From contig CAUDNR010004431.1 of the NCBI GenBank assembly GCA_958430865.1, forward strand, positions 6,081-25,407: DNA of 19,327 bases, in the 5' to 3' direction. The notes under the pieces are model-generated. The model had not been told where the DNA came from, searched no databases, and saw nothing but the letters and a program-made list of their open reading frames with translations. Source of the stretch: Entrophospora sp. SA101. Taxonomy: Eukaryota > Glomeromycota > Glomeromycetes > Entrophosporales > Entrophosporaceae. This document shows positions 8,457 to 15,551 of this stretch, piece by piece; position 1 is the stretch's first letter, and each line of letters starts with the position of its first letter. The position numbers and the translations under genes are program-made.

Positions 8457-8915
8457 AATCAATGAATTTATTAGATATAAAATTTATAGTACTCGACTTG
8501 TTTTTATAGATCAAACCTTTGGCACAGTCATACATATTCAGGCGAATGAAATGGACAATTTAATGATAAGTTTCTGAATTAATCAGCTCTCATTTTAATT
8601 AATTGATGTGTATTTTATTATGAAATTGAAAATAATTTAATGATATAGAATCTAAATTAATCAACTTTTTATCATGCCCGAATTCAGATTCCGAGATGTA
8701 ACAAACGTGATTACCGTCCACAAGTGTTGACGATCGACTTTGAGTATCACTTTTGTAAATATCTCTATTATTTCAAGCGTTCTTATCTAGATCTAAGAAA
8801 TGATCTAACAATCCAATCTGGACTAAAATTGAATCCAATTATTCTAGAGTATAAAGTTATTAAATCTAATAGATCTAAATCCTTAAATACGATATAATCA
8901 CATATAACTCCAAAT
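8457..8915. promoter_or_regulatory. Divergent intergenic region between the RING and 288-aa genes
   Basis: 459 bp without a gene, very AT-rich, with the start codons of two outward-facing genes at its ends. It must hold both promoters. Visible motifs are repeated TTTAATGATA (about 8557 and 8636), a less AT-rich core at 8675-8745, and a cluster of TCTAGATCTA and AATAGATCTA (about 8787 and 8868). No copy of the promoter block seen at 11441-11500 was found. Confidence 0.4.
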
Positions 8916-9782
8916 ATGTCAGGTCTTAATATTCCTATTGTTATTGATAAAAAAACTAAATCACAGAAACTCATTAATAATAGACCGGGATATGATATGA
9001 AATATGTAAAGTCATATATCTACAATTATTGTGGAATTAATGATTATCAACGATACTTTGATGATCTTTATGAGACTGAAAGACAATATGATACTTTATC
9101 TGTTATTCGACCCAATGAAACTCCACAACAATGGGCTATTCGGGTCAGAGTTCCTTTACAAGAGCTAGTCTCTGAAAAGAAAAGAAGTGTATATCACGCA
9201 CACTGTTTATATGGTGGATTTGGAAATTCTAAGCTAGTCAATCACGACTACTACAGACCTAGGATTCACAAAACTCGTATGGCAATTTGTCTTGATTGTT
9301 GGAAATTAATTCAAGTTAATGATGTGAAACCAAAGAAAGTATATGCTTCCGCTCTTTACAAATATATCGAAAAGATTGAACATGCAGATTTGATGAAGCA
9401 TCATTGGGATCATGAATGTAATAATCCAAAATCTCAAGATGGATATGCTCGAATCATACAAACTGCTTATCGCCGATTTCAAGAGAAGGGGCCATCGAAT
9501 GCACGGCTTGCATGGAATAGCTTACCGAATGATAATACTCCAGATGATAAGAAATTTCTAGGTTTAACTCGACGTAAAATAAAAAATCCTCAGACCCGAG
9601 AACAATTTAATCAATGGCGTACTAAATGGATTACAATGTATGAACAATCTAATTTAGATATTCCTTTGGATATTTATGTTAGAAAATATGAAGAATATAT
9701 TATTCCATATTATTGGATAGATTCTAAAAAGGAACAATTGCGGTCTAGATTCCAAAAGCGACTTTTAGAAATAGAAGCGTAA
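8916..9782 (+). CDS. Unknown 288-aa protein with a Cys/His cluster
   Basis: The ATG at 8916 is the first in the frame and is preceded by CAAAT. The protein is basic and rich in Tyr, Asn and Arg, with no signal peptide or membrane segment. A central region has CLDC (about residues 126-129) followed some 40 residues later by HHWDHEC, a plausible C2-H-H/C zinc site. It is followed by YARIIQTAYRRFQ, which resembles an IQ-like amphipathic helix, and then WNSLPNDNTPDDKKFLG. The C terminus is again basic and helical. I cannot assign a family. Its position in the alternating array, intronless form and basic charge would suit a DNA- or RNA-binding element protein, but this is inference. It is followed by two GAGGGCTGGTA repeats. 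Confidence 0.65.
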   Translation: MSGLNIPIVIDKKTKSQKLINNRPGYDMKYVKSYIYNYCGINDYQRYFDDLYETERQYDTLSVIRPNETPQQWAIRVRVPLQELVSEKKRSVYHAHCLYGGFGNSKLVNHDYYRPRIHKTRMAICLDCWKLIQVNDVKPKKVYASALYKYIEKIEHADLMKHHWDHECNNPKSQDGYARIIQTAYRRFQEKGPSNARLAWNSLPNDNTPDDKKFLGLTRRKIKNPQTREQFNQWRTKWITMYEQSNLDIPLDIYVRKYEEYIIPYYWIDSKKEQLRSRFQKRLLEIEA

Positions 9783-9874
9783 ATATATTAATTATTATAA
9801 CATATCATTTATTCGATTTAATCTATTTATTAATGTATAACTTATTCATATATATTTTAAAATAAAATCACCTA

Positions 9875-9936
9875 AGGTATCCCTTGAGGGCTGGTACTTT
9901 AGACTTTATTTCGATACCCCTTGAGGGCTGGTATCT
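9875..9936. repeat. Two 24-bp palindromic direct repeats
   Basis: The units are GGTATCCCTTGAGGGCTGGTAC (9877-9898) and GATACCCCTTGAGGGCTGGTATC (9913-9935). Each contains CCCTTGAGGG, and the second can pair GATACC with GGTATC. They lie about 100 bp downstream of the 288-aa gene. A role in 3' end formation or as a hairpin recognition site is possible but unproven. Confidence 0.6.
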
Positions 9937-10001
9937 TTTTTTGTACCAGATTCCCATGTAAACCGAAAATAGTTACTTTATTAGATTTTGCAACATCTAG
10001 G

Positions 10002-10171
10002 TTTCATGTCATCAAACTAATTTGGCTAAGTTCATAGAACATCTACATCGTGCAAATATGGTCAGTTGATGTCTTGTGTGACTATATGCAGGGAACCCTA
10101 AAATTGGATTAACCGCACATGGTTTAGATTCTTAAAATCATTATTTAATGTATATTCCCATATTAATATAT
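10002..10171 (+). repeat. Direct repeat B (partner at 7321-7472)
   Basis: Same orientation as repeat A, with insertions such as TACATCGTGCAAATA and TTTAATGTATATTCCC. The repeat has no coding capacity. Bases 9783-10624 as a whole contain no gene I can support, only this repeat, the two palindromes to its left, an 11-bp array and a pair of hairpins to its right. Confidence 0.75.
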
Positions 10172-10250
10172 TACTATTACTATTAGTGTCAAAAATATTT
10201 ATGGATCTCTTCAGATTTTTGCAAAGATATGGTCAGGAAATTTATTTTTT

Positions 10251-10363
10251 AGCACGACTCTAGCGCGACTCAAGCATAAGTGTATCATTTTTCATATAGC
10301 TATATAGAAAAAATTCTAGCGCGACTCTAGCGCGACTCTAGCTCAACTCTAGCACGACTCAAC
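10251..10363. repeat. 11-bp tandem repeats, consensus CTAGCGCGACT
   Basis: Six or seven units in two clusters (10251-10282 and 10316-10363) separated by an AT-rich spacer. Variants are CTAGCACGACT, CTAGCGCGACT and CTAGCTCAACT. The array sits in the gap 260 bp beyond the 3' end of the ATPase gene. Iterated short sites like this can be protein-binding sites or replication-associated iterons, but nothing here decides between these. Confidence 0.7.
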
Positions 10364-10434
10364 CACATTTAAATCTATATATTTTTGCATACAAACTCAT
10401 TTCATACAACACAAAAATCCCCCTAGTGTAGATA

Positions 10435-10460
10435 GATCCAAAGGATCATTGCTTCGCAAT
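10435..10460. repeat. Twin perfect mini-hairpins
   Basis: Two back-to-back palindromes with three-base loops: GATCC-AAA-GGATC (10435-10447) and ATTGC-TTC-GCAAT (10448-10460). The geometry is the same as the GGCAC-TAC-GTGCC hairpins at the right edge of the window. A short frame running from 10449 over this point is not convincing as a gene. Confidence 0.6.
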
Positions 10461-10624
10461 AATGTATCGATACCTAATATATTTTTACACATCCACTCTA
10501 ACTTCAAATACGGCAGGATTCGATCATCTCAAAAATATGAGTGGCAGATAGGATGTATGATATATTATATAGACAGAAATATCAGGAAAAAAAAAATAAA
10601 TTATACTTCAGACACATGTCTTTA

Positions 10625-11419
10625 TTACGCTGTTAATGATTTGATTTCTTTTTCCAGATCTAGAGGATTCATCCATCCGACTCTGATGGACATAGGATCA
10701 GAAATAGGCACAGTGGTATCGAAGACAATGAATTCGCCATCCCGTAAATAATTATTGATGATTTTAGAAGCTTTACGTGGATCTTCTTCTATGTATTGTC
10801 TTATAATTCGTGCAATATCTTCTGTGGATCCTCCGCCATTAAATAATACAAGATGCGTTGCATTCTCACGAATAATTTTTGGAACTTGAGTAAATTTATG
10901 TGCAATATAAATTGCGGAAATATTACTATGACGTCCTCTATTAAAAAATGGAATGATTCGATCCTGGATTGTCTGTGGTTCGGTACATAAATCCTCGAAT
11001 ATAATTACTGTGCGTCTTTTTGGATTTTTAGCGGAGCTAGCATGATGGCTAAACTGTTTCAGATCTGGAATTTTATCAGGCGTAAGTGCAGTAAAAGTAA
11101 CATCTTCATAATATGGTTTTGAACGATCTGCTATTTTCTTATAGAAGTTCTGAACTAATTGATATTTGGGTTCGTTAATATAGTGTCCCACTAATATAAG
11201 ATCATTACAACGTATGTGTCGTTCACCAATTTTCTTTTTTCCTTCTTTCAGATCATAGTACTTATCCCCGAGAAAAAGGTTTAGAAGCATATTAGTCTTA
11301 CCAGTGTTCGATCTCCCACTTACCACAATATAAAAGGGCCACTTAGGAGCATCTATATCGTCTAAAGATATTCTCGGTGGTTTAATTTCGTCAATATGAT
11401 ATACATAAAAATATTTCAT
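10625..11419 (-). CDS. A32-like genome-packaging ATPase (FtsK/HerA superfamily)
   Basis: 264 aa. The Walker A loop is GRSNTGKT (residues 35-42) after a hydrophobic strand (FYIVVS). Walker B is TVIIFED (137-143). It is followed by a third strand ending in Ile-Ala-His, ISAIYIAHKFTQVP (168-180), and a helix plus strand THLVLF (188-193), as in poxvirus A32-type, NCLDV and Polinton DNA-packaging ATPases. In those systems the enzyme drives double-stranded DNA into a preformed capsid. The length is typical of the Polinton version. It is divergent from the nuclease gene, with a shared 99-bp promoter region containing a palindromic block, and stands two genes away from the integrase. All key residues seem intact. 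Confidence 0.85.
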   Translation of the reverse strand: MKYFYVYHIDEIKPPRISLDDIDAPKWPFYIVVSGRSNTGKTNMLLNLFLGDKYYDLKEGKKKIGERHIRCNDLILVGHYINEPKYQLVQNFYKKIADRSKPYYEDVTFTALTPDKIPDLKQFSHHASSAKNPKRRTVIIFEDLCTEPQTIQDRIIPFFNRGRHSNISAIYIAHKFTQVPKIIRENATHLVLFNGGGSTEDIARIIRQYIEEDPRKASKIINNYLRDGEFIVFDTTVPISDPMSIRVGWMNPLDLEKEIKSLTA

Positions 11420-11440
11420 TCTGATTCAACTATATATCTA

Positions 11441-11500
11441 AGATTTTTTTTTCTTGCCAAAGTGATCGGCGTTATAAATCACAACGCGCACGTAATTTTT
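11441..11500. promoter_or_regulatory. Bidirectional promoter block between ATPase and nuclease
   Basis: The 99-bp gap between two start codons holds an eight-T run, CTTGCCAAAGTGATC, an inverted repeat GCGTT...AACGC and GCACGTAATTTTTTT. The same order of motifs is found at 6154-6213. The inverted repeat keeps its position but differs in sequence between the two copies, as expected of an operator or hairpin conserved in form. A TATATATAAA stretch just before 11519 could serve as the TATA element for the nuclease. Confidence 0.5.
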
Positions 11501-11518
11501 TTCCTAATATATATAAAC

Positions 11519-12034
11519 ATGACGCTCCTTATTGAAGCTCAAATTTACGCAGAAAAACGTGGTGGAAAAGCTCTCATTCAAACCGGTCCTACAACTTTCT
11601 TATTTTCGTGTCATAGAAACCACTTATGGGAGAGACCACTCGAAGTTATTACGAAGAGGTACGACTGGTGTCCGCTATGTCCTCATTCGAAAGGGGAGCG
11701 TACATCAAGGTATATATTCGAAGATTTGTTAGGAAAAGAATTTCTACCATCCAGACCTAAGTTCTTAGAAGGATTACATCTTGACGGTTATAATAAGGAA
11801 TTGCATCTGGCGTTCGAATTTAATGGCCAACATCATTACTATCTCGTTCCAAAACATTTTCATCCCAATGGCCAGATTGATCTGGATAATCAAATCAAAC
11901 GGGATCAAAAAAAGCGGAATATATGTAAGGAGCAAGGTATATGCCTCATTGAAATTCCATATGACGTAGATCTTTATAACTTTATCCGAGAAGCTTTAAT
12001 CAAGAATGGCTACCTCCAAGACTGTTCCAATTGA
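11519..12034 (+). CDS. Zinc-finger plus PD-(D/E)XK nuclease-like protein
   Basis: 171 aa from the ATG at 11519; the frame is open further upstream but there it crosses the promoter block and overlaps the ATPase start. Residues 8-60 match the small zinc-finger repeat seen in giant-virus and Rhizophagus proteins: a RGGKAL start, CHRNHLWE as the GH-x-W block, and WCPLC. Candidate ligands are C31, H35, C51 and C54. Residues 65-160 look like a restriction-endonuclease fold: E69, then HLDGYNKELHLAFEFNGQHHY with D89 and E100, and a late ICLIEIPY strand after a Lys-rich helix, as in Vsr/DUF559-like nucleases. A DNA-cutting role is likely. The 3' end overlaps the convergent integrase gene by 39 bp. 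Confidence 0.7.
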   Translation: MTLLIEAQIYAEKRGGKALIQTGPTTFLFSCHRNHLWERPLEVITKRYDWCPLCPHSKGERTSRYIFEDLLGKEFLPSRPKFLEGLHLDGYNKELHLAFEFNGQHHYYLVPKHFHPNGQIDLDNQIKRDQKKRNICKEQGICLIEIPYDVDLYNFIREALIKNGYLQDCSN

Positions 12035-13180
12035 TAATGATGTACTTCGAGGACGTTCTGATCGATAATGATATTTTTGGATGAATTCGTCTGGCGGGTA
12101 CTCTAAATTTTCCATATCTACGATTTGCAATTCTTCCCTCTTGAATGGTCTACGAGGATTACGTCCCATTAAATGTTTTGTGGATTCAACTGGTTCCTTT
12201 TCAAGGTAATATAAAACTGGTTGTGGAGGATTCTTTCCAACAACGATTCTTCTGATTCGATAAACACGTAAACTCCAGTATGGATCAGTTGCTCTGCGTG
12301 CATGGCCTCCTTCCAATTCTCCGGGTTTTAATAAGTATCGAACAGTAGTGCCTTTTGGTATTTGTTCTTCGTTTTCTCCAATTGACCTTTTGGGTTTTAT
12401 GGAAGGTTTAGATATCACTTTCTCCAACGTCATAGCATGGGAAGGAGTCATCCCGATTAATCGTGTTTGACTGTTGTTAATATTATCAAAAATTACTTCG
12501 AGAATTTTATTCCATAATGTCGAGCGTTCTCCTGCTGGTAATTTAGATTCTATAGCATATTGAATTTTGTATATTATTTGCGCTAACCTTCGTTTTAATG
12601 CTTTAGCCAATGCTAGGCTTTCGAAACTATAAAGATCGACAACCCAGATAGTGACATTATGACGTTCCATCCCTCGCGAAAAATATCCAGAGAATTCCTT
12701 CCCGCCATCAGTCATTAACAATTTCGACCATGTAAGAGGGTTATCAGGGTCTTCATATATTTCTTTGATTGCGTTCCAAACTTCCAGACTATTCTTCGAT
12801 GTTAACGAACGTCCAGCTTTATAGCGAGTTGCAACATCTATTACCACTAAAGTATAGAGGTATATTTTTTCACCATCCTGATCATCATAACCATGGGCCA
12901 GCAGATCGCACTGATGTACTTTGTTAGGAATATATATCTTCTGGAACCCTGCTTCGGCTTTGCATTTTTGCGGAAAGAGGTGTGTTTGATTAACATACTG
13001 GTGCTTTAACCATTTTGCGATATTTTGCAGGGAAAAATGATTATATCCTTCTCTCCAACAAGCCTTTTGTAACTGTTTCGCGTTTGAATAAAATCCGGGT
13101 ATATGATAGTAGATTAGAGGAAGAACGATTTTTAATTCCTCATCGGCTCTGATTATAATAGTAGGTACATTCATTGCCAT
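11996..13180 (-). CDS. Polinton/retroviral-type rve integrase
   Basis: 394 aa from MAMNVPTI; two more codons are open upstream but lack an ATG. The N-terminal 80 residues are helical (KQLQKACWREGYNHFSLQNI). The catalytic core has D92 in HQCDLLAH, the second strand LVVIDVATRY, and D158 in LLMTDGGKEFSG. The expected third acid is unclear: E187 is only 29 residues after D158, and the helix LAKALKRRL lacks the usual E-R-x-N-R-T. The C-terminal domain (VRYLL, GELEGGHARRATDPYWSLRVYRI, PVLYYLEKEP, FKREELQ) is the SH3-like domain of the fungal Polinton type. Integrases of this class join element ends to the host chromosome. The gene is divergent from the Gag-like gene with only 50 bp between start codons. 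Confidence 0.85.
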   Translation of the reverse strand: MAMNVPTIIIRADEELKIVLPLIYYHIPGFYSNAKQLQKACWREGYNHFSLQNIAKWLKHQYVNQTHLFPQKCKAEAGFQKIYIPNKVHQCDLLAHGYDDQDGEKIYLYTLVVIDVATRYKAGRSLTSKNSLEVWNAIKEIYEDPDNPLTWSKLLMTDGGKEFSGYFSRGMERHNVTIWVVDLYSFESLALAKALKRRLAQIIYKIQYAIESKLPAGERSTLWNKILEVIFDNINNSQTRLIGMTPSHAMTLEKVISKPSIKPKRSIGENEEQIPKGTTVRYLLKPGELEGGHARRATDPYWSLRVYRIRRIVVGKNPPQPVLYYLEKEPVESTKHLMGRNPRRPFKREELQIVDMENLEYPPDEFIQKYHYRSERPRSTSLSIGTVLEVAILD

Positions 13181-13230
13181 TATCACGAAATATTATAATA
13201 GATACTATAAACTAAGGCTAGATATTTGAT

Positions 13231-15504
13231 ATGAATTTTCAAACCGATCCTGCATACTTACAACTGCTAGGTACTAATCGAGAGTTGCGTAAAGAATTGG
13301 GTAAAGAAGTAGACATAAATCAAACAAACGAGAAAAAAATCCGCGTCCTCATAAAAGAGTTAGAACAATGCAATAGAACCATTTCATTTCAGGATACCGC
13401 AATCATTACTTACGAAAAGGAAGTACAGGAACTCAAATCTCAAGTATCTGATTTGCAAAAACGTCTTCGGTCTACTCTAAAGGATGTGAATAAAAAGGAA
13501 AATTACATTCTTGATCTAGAGCGACGGTTATCTATACTCGAAGACGAAGTGATCATATTAAAAAATAAAATTCAAAAAATTACTTCTCGGAAGTATAATA
13601 AATCTGCAGAAATCAAAGATTCACTTAATATAGTTAAGATGTCTCAGCCAGATCAGATTCAACCGCCTAGGCCCAATGAACTTAACGACCTTTTCGATAC
13701 ACTTCTGGATGAAAATGTACATATTGATAATTATGTTCGAAATTCCCACACTTCGGCTTGGAATCAGAGGGATATTTTAAACAAGATTATTACGGTTAAT
13801 GATTCTGCACTTCGACTAAAAGAAATTGCTGACTGGGAAAATGACGAAGCGCAAACCCAGTATCAGCAATATGGTCAGATGATTGCGGGTTTGAATAATC
13901 AAGCAACTCAACTTCAAGCCCAAATTCAGGGAGATGCACAAATTATTATACAATTACAGGCTCAGCTGGATGCGGTGAATAATAATTTCAATCTTCTTAA
14001 TCAGGCCCACAATTTCCAGACCGGTAATTTACAAACGTGCCAAGCTGACTTACAAACTTGGCGTAGAAAGCATGCAAAGAGAAAAGGTAAGCATATCAAG
14101 CAAAAGGCGAAACACAAAAAATGGGAAAATAAGGAAAAAACTTCTCGGCAAATAATTATAAATTTAAATCAACAAATTTTGGCGCTTAATAATAACTTAC
14201 AAGATATGGCTCAGGCATCAAGACAACATATCTATCTAACTATTGCACCGAAACTTGCCCAAATTCCAGTCTATATAGGCCAGGAACCACCGGACGATTA
14301 CTACAACAGGGTTGCTCAAGCAATTTCTTATGCCGATACACTTATTACTGATGCTAATGATGCCAATGCAAACACTTTTACAGATGCTCACAAGGCGGAT
14401 ATTTATAAATCGCAAATGGGAGGAAAATATCTACCAGTTCCTGCGCAATATCCAAATGGAACAAATATTGATACTCCAGCACGATTCAGAGATTGGATCA
14501 GGTATCAATATCAGCAATTAATGGTTGGGACTCAACAAGTTGCAATTCAGAGATTAGCGTTCGAATTATTCAAACCTACTGATAACCCAGAAACGTATGA
14601 GAATAGGATTCGACCATTTTTACTAGGAGTACCTAATAATGACGCTAATGCCTTGTCATTCCTTATGAATCATTTACCTGACGAACTTTTCACTCGAATG
14701 AAAGTTGCGCAACCTGCGGACATTGATGCATTCTTTACTAATCTCAAGAATATGTGGTTGGAGCGTAGACCTTCTTTATTTAACTATGGAAGTGCGAATA
14801 ATATGAATGGAACGACATTTCAACCACCTCAGCAGATCGTTCAACAGCCTACATTCCAACCTCCTCAGCAAATCATACAACAGCCTACATTTCAACAACC
14901 TACGTTTCAACCACCTCAACAAATCGTTCAACAACCTATGTTCCAACCTCCTCAGCAAATTGTTCAGCAACCGAAATCTCAACCACATCAACGAATTACA
15001 AATCCTCCAATATATGAATATCAAAATTTCCGTCCAAAAACTGAGAAAGCAAAATACTATGAAGAGTTAAAAAATTACGTGGAATTGGGTCTTGAGACTG
15101 AGGATCATAGAGTTTTCGAACCAATGGAAATTGATTATGCAATAGTCAATATTGCTAATAAATTAGATCAACTTGAAGGATTGCCCAGCTCCCCGAATCT
15201 GACAATAAATATGGTCAGAACTCCTAGAGTAAATACTAGACCACCCTCACGAAAATGCGAAATTTGTAAAAAGCTAGGCCATACTTACCGCAGTTGTCCC
15301 ATAATTAAGAATATGATGGTTGATAATTCTAGAAAAAGAACCGGTCGTGTGAATTTTGCTGATGGATTCCAACAAAGCCACTCTGATACAGAAGAATTTC
15401 CTGATGAATCTGCTATTTCTGATCAAGAAGGCAATGATGAAATTGATGATGATGTACCTGATGAGGAATCCAATGTTAATGTATCCAGAATTAAAAAAAA
15501 ATAG
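13231..15504 (+). CDS. Gag-like structural protein with CCHC zinc knuckle
   Basis: 757 aa. Residues about 20-125 are a charged coiled coil. A second Met (about 138, MSQPDQIQPP) begins a Gln/Asn-rich helical region with further coiled coil and a very basic patch RRKHAKRKGKHIKQKAKHKK (about 281-300). Residues about 335-515 are globular and helical with a Gag-capsid feel: VYIGQEPPDDYYNRV, RFRDWIRYQYQQLM, LAFELFKPTDNPETYENRIRPFL, LPDELFTRM, DIDAFFTNLKNMW. Then come repeats of FQPPQQIVQQPT (about 530-590). A single retroviral-type knuckle CEICKKLGHTYRSC (676-689) binds nucleic acid in Gag proteins. The C terminus is acidic. The frame ends in AAA AAA AAA TAG, with the protease in the -1 frame beyond. 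This is a Gag polyprotein in layout, although the capsid assignment is by feel and not by alignment. Confidence 0.7.
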   Translation: MNFQTDPAYLQLLGTNRELRKELGKEVDINQTNEKKIRVLIKELEQCNRTISFQDTAIITYEKEVQELKSQVSDLQKRLRSTLKDVNKKENYILDLERRLSILEDEVIILKNKIQKITSRKYNKSAEIKDSLNIVKMSQPDQIQPPRPNELNDLFDTLLDENVHIDNYVRNSHTSAWNQRDILNKIITVNDSALRLKEIADWENDEAQTQYQQYGQMIAGLNNQATQLQAQIQGDAQIIIQLQAQLDAVNNNFNLLNQAHNFQTGNLQTCQADLQTWRRKHAKRKGKHIKQKAKHKKWENKEKTSRQIIINLNQQILALNNNLQDMAQASRQHIYLTIAPKLAQIPVYIGQEPPDDYYNRVAQAISYADTLITDANDANANTFTDAHKADIYKSQMGGKYLPVPAQYPNGTNIDTPARFRDWIRYQYQQLMVGTQQVAIQRLAFELFKPTDNPETYENRIRPFLLGVPNNDANALSFLMNHLPDELFTRMKVAQPADIDAFFTNLKNMWLERRPSLFNYGSANNMNGTTFQPPQQIVQQPTFQPPQQIIQQPTFQQPTFQPPQQIVQQPMFQPPQQIVQQPKSQPHQRITNPPIYEYQNFRPKTEKAKYYEELKNYVELGLETEDHRVFEPMEIDYAIVNIANKLDQLEGLPSSPNLTINMVRTPRVNTRPPSRKCEICKKLGHTYRSCPIIKNMMVDNSRKRTGRVNFADGFQQSHSDTEEFPDESAISDQEGNDEIDDDVPDEESNVNVSRIKKK
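14817..14990 (+). repeat. Tandem repeat inside the Gag-like gene (FQPPQQIVQQPT)
   Basis: Five imperfect units of about 36 bp encode Pro/Gln-rich repeats, one of them shortened (FQQPT). Expansion by unequal exchange is likely. In the protein it forms a flexible linker between the presumed capsid region and the zinc knuckle. Confidence 0.85.
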
Positions 15505-15551
15505 ATCAACCTAGAGTACTCATTAAGAAAACATCCGATAAACAATCCTGA
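15493..15551 (+). promoter_or_regulatory. A9 slippery run at the end of gag, candidate -1 frameshift site
   Basis: Nine adenines (15493-15501) directly precede the TAG of the Gag-like frame. A one-base backward slip on A-AAA-AAA would bypass the stop and continue in the protease frame (ATA GAT CAA CCT...). That frame meets a TGA at 15549-15551 and is then open from 15552 to the protease stop. The arrangement matches a retroviral gag/pro -1 frameshift with one later nonsense mutation. An intron removing both stops (an acceptor TTTTCAG at about 15731 is in frame) is an alternative. Confidence 0.4.

Noticed and set aside
7321..10171. LTR pair of a retrotransposon
   Set aside because: The repeats lack TG...CA ends and a primer-binding site, and enclose no reverse transcriptase; the enclosed genes are divergent.
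10449..10751. 100-codon plus-strand frame
   Set aside because: Its second part is antisense to the ATPase gene and its first part is biased, AT-rich sequence running through hairpins; no protein-like pattern supports it.
14776..15024. Arg/Leu-rich minus-strand frame
   Set aside because: It is the antisense of the CCTCAGCAA repeats in the Gag-like gene; the repetitive composition explains the open frame.
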